This document shows positions 7,384-16,140 of a stretch of DNA of 35,195 nt, one piece after another. This stretch comes from Minisyncoccota bacterium (GTDB taxonomy: Bacteria; Patescibacteriota; Microgenomatia; UBA1400; PJMF01). Location: positions 1 through 35,195 of the forward strand of contig JAOUMD010000010.1 in assembly GCA_029881675.1 (NCBI GenBank), read 5' to 3'. Position numbers and translations under genes: made by a program. The notes below the pieces were generated by a model. It was not told the origin of the DNA, searched no databases, and saw nothing but the letters and a program-made list of their open reading frames with translations. The stretch's first letter is position 1. Every line of letters begins with the position of its first letter.

Positions 7384-9294
7384 TTATGGCGAGTAATTAA
7401 CTCTAATTTCTTCAAAAGAGGGTGATGAACCAATATTGTTTGTAGAAAAATATGCTTTGTATCTAAAACATTGACCAGGATTTTCATAACCTATTCCATT
7501 ATTATCTAAAGGTATTGGAGAATCATCAGTGAAGAAGGTAGCCCCAGTGCCATCTGGGCCAATATAATTATAGGTAGAGTTAAGACAGTTTCCAGAAACA
7601 GGATCAGTCACAGCTACCTGATACTTTAGTTCTGTCCCAGCTAGGACTGTATCTATAACTTCAAAACGATTGAATACTACAGAATAATTTGGATCAAAAA
7701 TACTAGATTCAAAAGTACCTTCAGTGGCAAATTGACCACCCGGTCCACCTTCTACAATCTTTAATTCACTAGTACTGTCGCCAGTTAGTACATAAGAATA
7801 AGCGTCTCCATCTGTTTCTAAAATAGCATCAAGGTCATTGACCCCACTATCTATTTCTATTCCACCACAATTGCTTGGATTTGTTTCATTGGTGATATCT
7901 ATAACTTGGTATTCTTGTCCACCAATTCCACCCATGATGATTTTGTTTCCAGGGACAGAGAGAACTGCCTTAGGGTTCATGCCAGATGAATCATAAGAGC
8001 CAATAGTGGATTGATCATTTAATTTACTAGAGGTATCAATGATAAAAAGTTCATTTAAGGAATCAGAATGACTTGTCACTATATAACTTCGTGTTCCATC
8101 AGTACTTACTACAACATCTTGGGCACCAAGTCCATTGACATCTGCCCAAGCCACAATACTTAGATTTGTAGGATCACTAATATCAATAATTTGTAATTCT
8201 GGATTACCATCAATGGCAACATAGGCAAAGTTACCAACTATAACAATCTCTTTTCCTGTCCCAGCTAAGATAACTCCATCTGAATCTAAAAGAGGTCTAG
8301 CTCCATTTTTAGAACTAAGGTCAAAGCTCCATAAAGTATTATTTTGGACAACAAGTCCAAGCTGGTCTGAAGTAACAACACTATCTGCATTTTGTGATCC
8401 TGGTAAAGCCACAGAACCAACTTCAATAAATGGAGTATTTAAGATATCAATGATAATAACTTCAGTTTGGTTATTATCTGCAGCTATATATGCATAGTGA
8501 GATTCAATAAAAACATCGTTGGTTTTATAACCATTAAATTCTCCATCAATCTGAGCTGTTGGAGGATTATCATTACTGATATTTACTTTTGCAATTGATA
8601 CTCCAGAAGCATTCTCTCCTGTTCCAGCAATTAGCTGGTTCTCGATAGCTGATATCGCTTGTGCAACACCTTGTTTGGGTAGATCTAGCTCTGCTGCAAA
8701 ATTTACATCTGGAACACACCAATTAGAACTCCCACCAGCACCTAAGATTATCTCTCCACCCTCACCATTAACTACTGTAGTCCCAGTTTTTTCTCCAAGA
8801 ATAAAGTCACTTTCTGTTGTTTCTATAAAAGCTAAGTTATCTAGATATCTAGTTAGGTATGATTGCGAATATATATTTGAGCTAAAAGGATTATTCCAGC
8901 TAATGGTTACTTCGATTTTCTTTGTTGAAGGATCAAGGTTTCCACTTTGGTTAATAAAGCCATTTTCATCTCTGAATACATCACTAATTACAACTTGTCT
9001 AGTTAGTCCATTTATAACATCTGTTCCAGCAGATAGGGTCCAAGTATTTCCATCCCTATTAGGATGAAATGTCCCATTTGTTGAAAAAAGTGACCAACCT
9101 CTTTCTCTAACAACTTTAAGAATTTCTTCTGTTTCTCTTAGTAATAGTGAAGCAGCAATTCTTTGTTGTTGTTGAGCTCGCCCATCTCTAGTAGCAAGAA
9201 TCCCAGAAAATAATGCAGGCAATAAAATGATTAATAGAGCAGCAGCAAGCAGGATTTCAATTAGTGATTGGCCTTTATGCCCTTTCATAATCAT
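7384..9294 (-). CDS. Giant prepilin with LVIVD-type beta-propeller
   Basis: The protein has 636 aa. A prepilin-like start (GHKGQSLIEILLAAALLIILLPALF, with Glu5) continues into a helix rich in Gln and Arg. About residues 190-530 contain repeats of the form xVIIIDILNTPxxxxVG, LQIIDISDPTNLSIV, LFIIDTSS and YQVIDITNETNPS. These are LVIVD repeats that fold as a beta-propeller. A C-terminal beta domain holds several Cys. A pilin-sized module carrying such a large domain can only sit at the fibre tip, so this is a candidate tip adhesin playing the part PilY1 plays elsewhere. It overlaps the upstream gene by 4 nt. Confidence 0.85.
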   Translation of the reverse strand: MIMKGHKGQSLIEILLAAALLIILLPALFSGILATRDGRAQQQQRIAASLLLRETEEILKVVRERGWSLFSTNGTFHPNRDGNTWTLSAGTDVINGLTRQVVISDVFRDENGFINQSGNLDPSTKKIEVTISWNNPFSSNIYSQSYLTRYLDNLAFIETTESDFILGEKTGTTVVNGEGGEIILGAGGSSNWCVPDVNFAAELDLPKQGVAQAISAIENQLIAGTGENASGVSIAKVNISNDNPPTAQIDGEFNGYKTNDVFIESHYAYIAADNNQTEVIIIDILNTPFIEVGSVALPGSQNADSVVTSDQLGLVVQNNTLWSFDLSSKNGARPLLDSDGVILAGTGKEIVIVGNFAYVAIDGNPELQIIDISDPTNLSIVAWADVNGLGAQDVVVSTDGTRSYIVTSHSDSLNELFIIDTSSKLNDQSTIGSYDSSGMNPKAVLSVPGNKIIMGGIGGQEYQVIDITNETNPSNCGGIEIDSGVNDLDAILETDGDAYSYVLTGDSTSELKIVEGGPGGQFATEGTFESSIFDPNYSVVFNRFEVIDTVLAGTELKYQVAVTDPVSGNCLNSTYNYIGPDGTGATFFTDDSPIPLDNNGIGYENPGQCFRYKAYFSTNNIGSSPSFEEIRVNYSP

Positions 9295-9785
9295 TCTGTA
9301 ATTACTCCTAATTTATTAAAATTATATGTTTCTACTTTTCCAGAATTACTTTGTAGCTGAAATGAAGCTGCAGTTGGGTTAAACCCTGAAATTTCTCCGC
9401 TATTTTGTAAAAAAACGATACTATTAGTAGAAAAATTAATATTTGTAATTGTGTTTGTTGCGGGAAGTTTGATAACAAAATTATCTGTAGCACTTGGATT
9501 GTATGCAGATCCAGTAAATAGTGTATATTGATCACTTTCAAGATAAATACCATAAGAACTGCCATCCCCAGAACCACTAGTATTTCCAGTCATAGCATTA
9601 AATTGTTGTGACTTTAAATCTGAAACAATTGATTGACTCCCAGTAGCAAAACTGGCTGTAGGAATAAGGTTAGAAAGACTGATAGTAGAAATACCAATTA
9701 AGGTGGAAAAAATAGCGATCACAATTAATAACTCAATCAAAGTAAAACCAGCGTTTTTTTTGTTTAGTAAATTAAGTTTTATCAT
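9291..9785 (-). CDS. Minor prepilin (GspH/FimT-like)
   Basis: The protein has 164 aa. The leader NLLNKKNAG leads into the prepilin helix FTLIELLIVIAIFSTLIGISTISL with Glu5, then a beta-rich domain with no Cys. Its start codon overlaps the pilC stop (ATGA), and it overlaps the propeller prepilin at the other end, so translation is coupled through this stretch. It probably belongs to the tip-priming complex. Confidence 0.86.
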   Translation of the reverse strand: MIKLNLLNKKNAGFTLIELLIVIAIFSTLIGISTISLSNLIPTASFATGSQSIVSDLKSQQFNAMTGNTSGSGDGSSYGIYLESDQYTLFTGSAYNPSATDNFVIKLPATNTITNINFSTNSIVFLQNSGEISGFNPTAASFQLQSNSGKVETYNFNKLGVITE

Positions 9786-10828
9786 CTTTGGCCGACTTGA
9801 CCAATCAAGCCATAAATAGGAGCAATAATAGCCATCATCATTCCACCTACTACAACTCCTACAAAAATAAGCATGATAGGTTCTAGTAATGCAGTAACTT
9901 TGTCTAATGATTTACTTACTGTATAGTCCATTTTTTCTGCGATATTTTTCATTGAGCTTTCAATACGGCCAGTTTTTTCTCCAACTTCAATAAGTTTAAT
10001 TGCCACACTAGGAAAGACATTTTTTTCTGTTTTTAAGACTTGTGAGAACTGTTTACCCTCTGATGTTTCTTTTAATGCTTTGTGAATTAATCTTTCAACT
10101 TTCCTCTTTATGATAACTTCTCTAGCTAGTTCCAAAGCATAAACAAAGGGAATCCCAGAAGATAAAAGTAGGTACATACTTCTTGAGAAACGAGTGACAT
10201 CAATTTCTTCCATCAAGCGGGAAATCATTGGTAGTGAGAATAATACTCCAAGGAAAATCTCTCTTTTTTGGTTATAAAGAAAAATCATTAAAATAATAAA
10301 TGCAACAAAACCAGCTGTTAGATATGGCCAATAAGAAAGTAGTGTTTCAGACATGAAAATGAGAACTTTTGTTGGTAAGGGAAGTTCAACTTTAAGTCTT
10401 GAGAAAACACTAGAAATTTTTGGGATAACTACAACCAACATGGTAAAAAGAACCATTACAAAAACGAACATAACAATGATTGGATAAGTTAGGGCTGTTT
10501 TAATTTTATCTGTAAACTCCATTTCTTTTTGGAGGTTTTTGCTTAAATCAACAAGAGTAGTCTCTAAGTTTCCAGCCTCCTCAGAAGCTTTAATTAAATT
10601 AACTGAGATAGAGTTAAAAACTCTAGGAAATTTGGCAAATGTTGTGTGAATGTGATGCCCAGCACTAAGGTCTTTAGTGAGTTGTTCTAAGATTTTTTTT
10701 TGGCCACCTTTGGCATCTTCAAGTAAAGTTTCAATAGCTTCATAGGTAGGAATACCTGCCTCAAGCATAGTTGCTATGTTGGTAATTAGAACAATTTTGT
10801 CGTTTCCAGATATACGTAGTTTATTCAT
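9782..10828 (-). CDS. pilC: Type IV pilus inner-membrane platform protein PilC
   Basis: PilC spans the inner membrane and links the assembly ATPase to the growing fibre. The 348-aa chain has two T2SSF repeats (about 10-130 and 210-335). Membrane helices lie at about 112-137, 160-185 and 315-340 (IMLIFVGVVVGGMMMAIIAPIY, a typical PilC/GspF ending). Both repeats show the ASEEAGNLE / VGEKTGRIE core. It starts 10 nt after pilB, which confirms co-transcription. The length is a little shorter than the usual 400 aa because the cytoplasmic N-terminus is trimmed. Confidence 0.95.
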   Translation of the reverse strand: MNKLRISGNDKIVLITNIATMLEAGIPTYEAIETLLEDAKGGQKKILEQLTKDLSAGHHIHTTFAKFPRVFNSISVNLIKASEEAGNLETTLVDLSKNLQKEMEFTDKIKTALTYPIIVMFVFVMVLFTMLVVVIPKISSVFSRLKVELPLPTKVLIFMSETLLSYWPYLTAGFVAFIILMIFLYNQKREIFLGVLFSLPMISRLMEEIDVTRFSRSMYLLLSSGIPFVYALELAREVIIKRKVERLIHKALKETSEGKQFSQVLKTEKNVFPSVAIKLIEVGEKTGRIESSMKNIAEKMDYTVSKSLDKVTALLEPIMLIFVGVVVGGMMMAIIAPIYGLIGQVGQR

Positions 10829-10838
10829 ATTGATTTAA

Positions 10839-12566
10839 TTACTCTACGGCTTTTGTAACTCTCAAGACTTCTTTTACAGTGGTTAATCCTTGAGAAATTT
10901 TGCTTAATCCATCTTCAAACATAGTAGTCATACCTTCTTCAATTGCTTGCTTGGTGATTGTTTCAGCAGTGGCTTTTTCAGAAACTAAATTTCTAATATC
11001 TTCACTAAGTTTAATAATTTCATAAACACCGACTCGTCCTGAGTATCCACTGTTATGACAGAATTTACATCCTTTGCCTTTGCTGATAATTAACTTGCTT
11101 TTTTTGGCTGATTTTGTTTTGGGCTTTCCTTCTTCAGTTGCAGCATTTACATCAAAGTATTTGCTAACTTTATCTTCAGGGAAGAATTTGAGGAGTTCTT
11201 CACGTGGGGTTTCAACGCCCATCTTACATTTGTCACAAATTTTTCTAACAAGTCTTTGGGCAATGATTAGGTTAACTGTTGAAGCTGCTAAGAAAGGTTC
11301 AACTTCCATATCAAACAGACGAGGTAGTGCTGTGGCGGCATCATTGGTGTGAAGGGTGGAGAATACTAAGTGACCAGTCAATGCCGCATTAACAGCAATG
11401 CTAGCAGTTTCATTATCACGGATTTCACCAACAAAAATACTATCAGGGTCCTGTCTCAAAATTGATCTCAACCCGTTTGCAAAAGTTAGATTTGTTTTTT
11501 CATTAACTTGAACTTGGTTAGCTCCTTGAATTTGGTATTCGATAGGATCTTCTATAGAAGTAATATTTACCTCTCTAGTATTGATGTGTTTAAGGATTGT
11601 ATATATTGTCGTTGTTTTTCCTGATCCAGTCGGACCAGTACAAACAATCATTCCATAAGAGCTTTTGAAAGCTTGAGTTACTTTAGTGAGATCTTTTTTA
11701 CTCATGCCCAAATCAGCTAAGGTAGAAAATTGTGCTTTTGATCTAAGTAAACGCATAACAACTTTTTCTCCGTAGGCGATAGGGAGAATAGAGATACGAA
11801 GATCCAGTCTTTCATCATCAACTTTTGTACTAATCTTTCCGTCTTGTGAAGATAAATGCTCATCAATTCTTAAACGAGACATGACTTTAATTCTTGTCAC
11901 AACACGGTCATGAAGCTCTTTAGAAAGAATTAAAATATCTCTCAAAATACCATCGACTCTAAAGCGAATTAAAAAATCTCTTTCTCTTGGCTCAATATGG
12001 ATATCAGAAGCACCTTCTCTTTGGGCAGTCTCTATTAGAAGATCGATCATTTTCTTGACGGGTGGATCATGAGCGGCTGTAGTAATAATTTGAGAACGGT
12101 CCTCACTCAGTAGATCTTTAAAAAGTTTTTGGTAGTCAGTTTTATAATGGATGAAAGCTTTTTCTAAATCTTTGGCTGTAGCATAATATGCTTCAACCTG
12201 AAGTCCTGTCTTGTGGGCGATCATCTTTAATAGATCAATATTGTCAGGATTGGAAATAGCGACTTTGAGAGTTTTTTCATCCTTATAAAAAACTAAAGAG
12301 CCAGTTCTATGAGCAATTCTTTCTGGAATTATAGCTAAAACGGGAGGAGATAGTTCAACTTTGGAAAGTTCTACAAAAGGAATTTTAAGACTTGTCGCAA
12401 CAAGTTTTCCTAGTTTAAGATCACTAATAACTTTTTTTCTAATTAAGGCTTCTTCTGTACTAATATTCTCTTGCTTTGCATAGGCAATAACTTGATTTAG
12501 TTCAGCCTCAGTAAGGAGTTTGGCTTGAAGAACGATAGTCTTGAGCTTTTCTTTGGGCAGATGCAT
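10839..12566 (-). CDS. pilB: Type IV pilus assembly ATPase PilB
   Basis: This hexameric cytoplasmic ATPase powers pilus extension. The N-terminal 150 residues form the MshEN/T2SSE_N domain. The ATPase core has the Walker A GPTGSGKTTT, an Asp box around SIEDPIEYQ, the Walker B-like DSIFVGEIRD and the His box TGHLVFSTLHTND. A CxxC...CxxC zinc motif (CDKCK and CKFCH) lies near the C-terminus, as in PilB/GspE but not PilT. A Lys-rich insertion (KPKTKSAKKSKL) separates the two Cys pairs. The length of 575 aa is normal. It is the first gene of the pilus operon. No pilT and no prepilin peptidase lie in this window. Confidence 0.96.
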   Translation of the reverse strand: MHLPKEKLKTIVLQAKLLTEAELNQVIAYAKQENISTEEALIRKKVISDLKLGKLVATSLKIPFVELSKVELSPPVLAIIPERIAHRTGSLVFYKDEKTLKVAISNPDNIDLLKMIAHKTGLQVEAYYATAKDLEKAFIHYKTDYQKLFKDLLSEDRSQIITTAAHDPPVKKMIDLLIETAQREGASDIHIEPRERDFLIRFRVDGILRDILILSKELHDRVVTRIKVMSRLRIDEHLSSQDGKISTKVDDERLDLRISILPIAYGEKVVMRLLRSKAQFSTLADLGMSKKDLTKVTQAFKSSYGMIVCTGPTGSGKTTTIYTILKHINTREVNITSIEDPIEYQIQGANQVQVNEKTNLTFANGLRSILRQDPDSIFVGEIRDNETASIAVNAALTGHLVFSTLHTNDAATALPRLFDMEVEPFLAASTVNLIIAQRLVRKICDKCKMGVETPREELLKFFPEDKVSKYFDVNAATEEGKPKTKSAKKSKLIISKGKGCKFCHNSGYSGRVGVYEIIKLSEDIRNLVSEKATAETITKQAIEEGMTTMFEDGLSKISQGLTTVKEVLRVTKAVE

Positions 12567-12574
12567 ACATTACT

Positions 12575-12580
12575 ATCATA
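12575..12580 (-). promoter_or_regulatory. -10 box of the pil operon, leaderless
   Basis: TATGAT on the minus strand lies 8 nt before the pilB ATG. No clear -35 box is visible. Confidence 0.5.
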
Positions 12581-12697
12581 GATAAATTTAAGGCAAGTAG
12601 GAAGGTCTAGTTATGTTGTTTTTTGATAAATAGAAAAAAAATATTAGTGATTGTAATGATTTAATAAATTAAGCAATAATTAATATCAATTTTAGAG

Positions 12698-12703
12698 TAA
12701 AAT
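12698..12703 (+). promoter_or_regulatory. -10 box of ybeY, leaderless
   Basis: TAAAAT ends 7 nt before the ATG, and no ribosome binding site fits in that gap. The region 12581-12697 is otherwise AT-rich filler between divergent genes. Confidence 0.45.
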
Positions 12704-12710
12704 ACCACTT

Positions 12711-13100
12711 ATGATTCGTATTAATTTATTTGTAGGATCCCGCTATCCAGTAAACCGTAAGATGATTAGGGAGAAGGCTCAAGAAGTCTTACTTGCCAAA
12801 GGAATTGATCATATTGAGATTGATATCTCCATTGTTGGTTCTAGAAAAATAAAGAAATTAAATGAATCAGAGTTAAAGCATGAAGGCACAACCGATGTCT
12901 TATCTTTTCCACAACATGAGAAAAATAAATTAGATGATTTTCCTTTGCCCGAGGGAATCCCACCTCATTTAGGTGATATTGTGATTAGTTTTCCAGAAGC
13001 AGTCAAAAATGCTAAAAAGTTTGGTAAGATGGTTGACCAACAGCTTTGTTTCTACTTAGAACATGGCATGATGCACCTACTTGGATACCACCATGATTAA
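12711..13100 (+). CDS. ybeY: YbeY endoribonuclease (short form)
   Basis: YbeY is a zinc-dependent single-strand endoribonuclease needed for 16S rRNA 3-prime maturation and ribosome quality control. The C-terminal EHGMMHLLGYHHD matches the HGxxHLxGYxH metal site with all three His. The central DVLSFP is also typical. The protein stops directly after the last ligand, at 129 aa, so it lacks the 20-30 residue tail of standard YbeY. It lies 82 nt upstream of rpoD in the same direction. Confidence 0.93.
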   Translation: MIRINLFVGSRYPVNRKMIREKAQEVLLAKGIDHIEIDISIVGSRKIKKLNESELKHEGTTDVLSFPQHEKNKLDDFPLPEGIPPHLGDIVISFPEAVKNAKKFGKMVDQQLCFYLEHGMMHLLGYHHD

Positions 13101-13124
13101 AAGGATTGAAGTATCCATATGGTG

Positions 13125-13130
13125 TATAAT
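13125..13130 (+). promoter_or_regulatory. -10 box upstream of rpoD
   Basis: TATAAT lies 52 nt before the rpoD ATG. It would give rpoD its own transcript with a leader of about 45 nt. No Shine-Dalgarno sequence is obvious before the ATG, only CCCCCTTAAATT. Confidence 0.45.
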
Positions 13131-13182
13131 ACCTGAGTAAAAAAAAGTCAAGATAATCATTAATTAGAAACCCCCTTAAATT

Positions 13183-14274
13183 ATGCCTAAAGTACCACAA
13201 GCTATTCTTAATGATATTGAAGAATTAGTTAAGAAAGCCAAATCTCGTGGTTTTGTAACTCAAGAAGAAGTTTTAGATGCCTTTGTAGAACCAGAACTCT
13301 ATATTAGTCTTTTAGATGACTTTTATGACAAAATTACTGTCATGGGTTCAGATATCTTTGAATCTGTTACCCAAGATAAAGAAGAAGATTTAGTCTCTGA
13401 TACATCCAGAGAACTTGAAGTTCTTTCTAGTCTTAAAGCGACCGGTAGTGCTGATCCTGTCAGAATGTACCTTAAAGAAATTGGTCGTATTCCTTTACTT
13501 ACCAGAGAAGAAGAAATTAGATTAGCTCAAAGAGCAGAAGGTGGTGATCTCAAAGCCAAAGAAAAACTTACTTCATCTAACTTAAGACTTGTTGTTTCCA
13601 TTGCTAAAAAATACATTGGACGTGGAATGACTTTCTTAGATCTTATCCAAGAAGGTAATAAAGGTCTTATCAGAGCGGTTGAGAAATATGACTGGACTAA
13701 AGGTTTTAAATTTTCAACTTATGCAACCTGGTGGATTAGACAAGCTATCACTAGAGCAATTGCTGATCAAGCTAGAACAATTCGTATTCCTGTTCACATG
13801 GTTGAAACAATCAACAAATTAATGAGAACAGCACGTAAGTTAATGCAAGAATTAGGTAGAGAACCTACCCCAGAAGAAATTGGTGAGATTATGGATCTTG
13901 ATCCAGATAAGGTTAGAGAGATTTTCAAAATTTCCCAAAATACTACTTCATTAGAGTCACCTGTTGGTGATGGTGAAGATGATTCTGTTCTTGGTGACTT
14001 TATCGCAGACGATAAGCAAACAACTCCTTATGATTCTACCTCTCAACATATGTTGACTGAGAACATTAGAGAAGTTCTTTCTGCTCTTTCAGACAGAGAA
14101 GCTAGAGTCCTTGAAATGAGATTTGGTCTTGAAGGTGGTAAACCTATGACACTTGAAGAAGTTGGTCGTAAGTTTGGTGTCACTAGAGAGAGAATTAGAC
14201 AAATTGAGGCAAAGGCATTACGCAAGTTAAGACATCCAAGTAAGAGAAAAAGACTTCAAGATTTCTTAGAATAA
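13183..14274 (+). CDS. rpoD: Primary RNA polymerase sigma factor (RpoD/SigA)
   Basis: This sigma factor directs RNA polymerase to TTGACA/TATAAT promoters like those seen across the window. Residues 1-40 resemble the start of region 1.1. Region 1.2 is [21 protein letters not shown]. Region 2 contains [12 protein letters not shown] and [17 protein letters not shown]. Region 3 includes [14 protein letters not shown]. Region 4.2 ends [22 protein letters not shown]-like, finishing DFLE. At 363 aa it is a compact group 1 sigma lacking the large non-conserved region of E. coli RpoD. Confidence 0.97.
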   Translation: MPKVPQAILNDIEELVKKAKSRGFVTQEEVLDAFVEPELYISLLDDFYDKITVMGSDIFESVTQDKEEDLVSDTSRELEVLSSLKATGSADPVRMYLKEIGRIPLLTREEEIRLAQRAEGGDLKAKEKLTSSNLRLVVSIAKKYIGRGMTFLDLIQEGNKGLIRAVEKYDWTKGFKFSTYATWWIRQAITRAIADQARTIRIPVHMVETINKLMRTARKLMQELGREPTPEEIGEIMDLDPDKVREIFKISQNTTSLESPVGDGEDDSVLGDFIADDKQTTPYDSTSQHMLTENIREVLSALSDREARVLEMRFGLEGGKPMTLEEVGRKFGVTRERIRQIEAKALRKLRHPSKRKRLQDFLE

Positions 14275-14313
14275 GTTTTACCTCAATAAGAACTAGAAAT
14301 TTAGGCAATTGAT

Positions 14314-14322
14314 TGTTATAAT
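14314..14322 (+). promoter_or_regulatory. Extended -10 promoter of tRNA-Asn
   Basis: TGTTATAAT lies 26 nt upstream of the mature tRNA 5-prime end. It is the same element seen before 29907 and, on the minus strand, before the CxxC gene. Confidence 0.6.
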
Positions 14323-14347
14323 CAGAGTCTGTTCTTTATATATATAT

Positions 14348-14422
14348 TCTCCGATAGCTCAGCGGCAGAGCAGGAAGCTGTTAACTTCAAGGTCCTAGGT
14401 TCGAATCCTAGTCGGAGAGCCA
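14348..14422 (+). tRNA. tRNA-Asn (GTT)
   Basis: The acceptor stem TCTCCGA/TCGGAGA is a perfect 7 bp. The D arm is GCTC-AGCGGCA-GAGC. The anticodon loop CTGTTAA gives anticodon GTT, which reads AAC and AAT. The T arm is CCTAG-GTTCGAA-TCCTAG-like. The discriminator G and CCA are encoded (14419-14422). The outermost anticodon-stem pair is a G-A mismatch. The last 15 bases also encode the C-terminus of the recombinase on the opposite strand, marking this as the integration site of the adjoining element. Confidence 0.95.
14408..14422. other. Probable attachment site inside tRNA-Asn
   Basis: The 3-prime 15 bases of the tRNA overlap the last codons of the recombinase gene (reading W-L-S-D-stop on the minus strand). 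This places one element junction at or very near here. I found no second copy of the tRNA 3-prime end in the window. Serine recombinases need only a 2-bp shared core, so the absence does not disprove it. Confidence 0.5.
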
Positions 14423-15907
14423 ATTAGAACTTGGTGCATATTTTAGCACTAAGTTAAACGGAAATTTAACCGTATATCGCAGTATTTCATCATCTAAAGT
14501 TACGTTCGAAAGTACTAAGTTTAACAAAGCTCTTTTTTCTAGTGGTTTAGAACGGGAGAAGATGTCAGCAGAGCGTGATCCAATTTCCACCAGATGCGAA
14601 GTCGTCATGTAGTATTCTTTATTGGCTAATTCTAACTTAGCAATTTGCTCTCTTAGATCGTGGATCTTATCTTCATTTTTTTTCTTTATTTCAAGAAAGT
14701 GTTCCATAGTAATATACCCATCTAATTGGTTGTCGTATGCAGTTGTTGTGCGAGTCTCAAATCTTTTTATTTCTCCGTTCAAATGATTAAGCTCTTTTTC
14801 AAAGAAAGAGTTTTTATCTTTGTGAGATTCTTTCAGGGAGCGGGTTATTTCTTCTAGTTTTTCTTTTGGTACTTTGAGGTTATCAAATATATTGAAGAAC
14901 TGTTCGTCTATTGTTGATTCTTTGACGCTTTTAACCTTCTCATGTTTTTTGTGATAGTTGGTGCAATGATAATAAACATGGTGATTATATTTACCACTTT
15001 TTAATTTTCTTTTTTTACGCTCTGGTGTGATTCTACAACCACACTTATAGCAAGTAATTAAACCTCGGTACGCAAACTCTAAGCCAGCGTATTTGAAGGG
15101 TTGTGTTCTTTGATTTCTTTTATTTAGAAGATCTTGGGCTTTTTGAAAAGTCTCATTGTTAATGAATAGTTCGTAATTATGTGAGTATTCTTTGTCTCCA
15201 TGCTCAATGATTCCAATATAAAATTTTTTGGTAAGAATAAAGTGAACCATACTCTTAGATTTGTTGATGTTAAATTTCTTTTTTAGTTTATTGGAAATGT
15301 TGAGGATTGAGTAGTTCTCACTTACGTACCAATCAAAGATTTGTTTTACTACGAGGGAGTTAAACTTATCAGGAACTATCCACTTTTTCTTGCTCTCTAA
15401 GGTGACATTTTTATACCCAAAGGGAGCCATGCCTGGCAACTCACCGTTGTCTAATTTTCTTTTACGCGAGATGCGCTCATCATCTTTAAGCCTGTTTATG
15501 GTTTGTTTTGCTAAAAAAACTTTTAAGTCCCAGTCTTGAATATCTCTCCCAGTGGATTCTTTTGTGATTATGAGTCTGTCATTAACAAAATGGATTTGCT
15601 TATCATATTCTAGTCTCAGGTTATCTAAATCAACAGCATCTCTAAAGTTTCTAGTAATGCGATCTACTCTGTAGGTGATAATTGCAGCAATTTTTTTATT
15701 TTTTCTAACATAATCAATCATTTCATTGAACTTTTTTCTTATTTTTCTATCAGCACTTTCTTGAAAAACGAACTCGTCTTTTTCATCAACTGTAAAACCT
15801 TTTTTTCCAGCATATTTTCTTAAAGCAGGGAGCTGTATTTCTTTTAGTGATAGCCCTTCTTCTTCCTGACGTTTAGTAGAGACGCGGGCTAATATGACTG
15901 CCTTCAT
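14408..15907 (-). CDS. Large serine recombinase (integrase)
   Basis: This enzyme would integrate and excise the element by serine-mediated strand exchange. The N-terminal resolvase domain starts MKAVILARVSTKRQ with the catalytic Ser near residue 10 and an RVDRITRN motif. A recombinase domain with GMAPFGYK follows, then a zinc ribbon (CYKCGCRITPE...YHC), then a long coiled coil of about 370-430, as in large serine integrases. The length is 499 aa. Its final residues (NWLSD) and stop come from tRNA-Asn. The start overlaps the xis-like gene by 4 nt. Confidence 0.93.
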   Translation of the reverse strand: MKAVILARVSTKRQEEEGLSLKEIQLPALRKYAGKKGFTVDEKDEFVFQESADRKIRKKFNEMIDYVRKNKKIAAIITYRVDRITRNFRDAVDLDNLRLEYDKQIHFVNDRLIITKESTGRDIQDWDLKVFLAKQTINRLKDDERISRKRKLDNGELPGMAPFGYKNVTLESKKKWIVPDKFNSLVVKQIFDWYVSENYSILNISNKLKKKFNINKSKSMVHFILTKKFYIGIIEHGDKEYSHNYELFINNETFQKAQDLLNKRNQRTQPFKYAGLEFAYRGLITCYKCGCRITPERKKRKLKSGKYNHHVYYHCTNYHKKHEKVKSVKESTIDEQFFNIFDNLKVPKEKLEEITRSLKESHKDKNSFFEKELNHLNGEIKRFETRTTTAYDNQLDGYITMEHFLEIKKKNEDKIHDLREQIAKLELANKEYYMTTSHLVEIGSRSADIFSRSKPLEKRALLNLVLSNVTLDDEILRYTVKFPFNLVLKYAPSSNWLSD

Positions 15908-16095
15908 GCTTTTCGCCCTTCTTTTTTTACTTTTGATTTTGTGATGAATTCTTCCAGAGTTTCTTTACTAATTCTGTATTGTTTGCCAAATTTATAAGCT
16001 GGGAGTTTACCGTTTTTTGCCCATCTAAAAATGGTCATGTAGCTCATCTTTAGAAGATCAGCGACTTCATACAGAGTATAAAATTTATCATTCAT
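15904..16095 (-). CDS. Excisionase-like HTH protein
   Basis: The protein has 63 aa. TLYEVADLLKMSYMTIFRWAKNGKLPAYKFGKQYRI is the MerR-like winged helix of the HTH_17/excisionase family. It precedes the recombinase with an ATGA overlap, so the two are produced together. It is the natural candidate for the directionality factor that lets the recombinase excise the element, or for a local repressor. Its promoter is clearly recognisable. Confidence 0.88.
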   Translation of the reverse strand: MNDKFYTLYEVADLLKMSYMTIFRWAKNGKLPAYKFGKQYRISKETLEEFITKSKVKKEGRKA

Positions 16096-16105
16096 ATTTA
16101 ACTTT

Positions 16106-16134
16106 ATTTTACATTAATTAACATATTTAGACAA
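16106..16134 (-). promoter_or_regulatory. Promoter of the xis-int operon
   Basis: On the minus strand TTGTCT (16129-16134), a 17-nt spacer and TAAAAT (16106-16111) lie 10 nt before the ATG at 16095. Transcription of xis-int is therefore separate from the upstream rep genes. Confidence 0.7.
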
Positions 16135-16140
16135 CAATCA

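Noticed and set aside
8675-9067. 130-aa plus-strand ORF and similar shadows within pil, rpoD and hflX
   Set aside because: They lie opposite well-supported genes and lack any protein signature.
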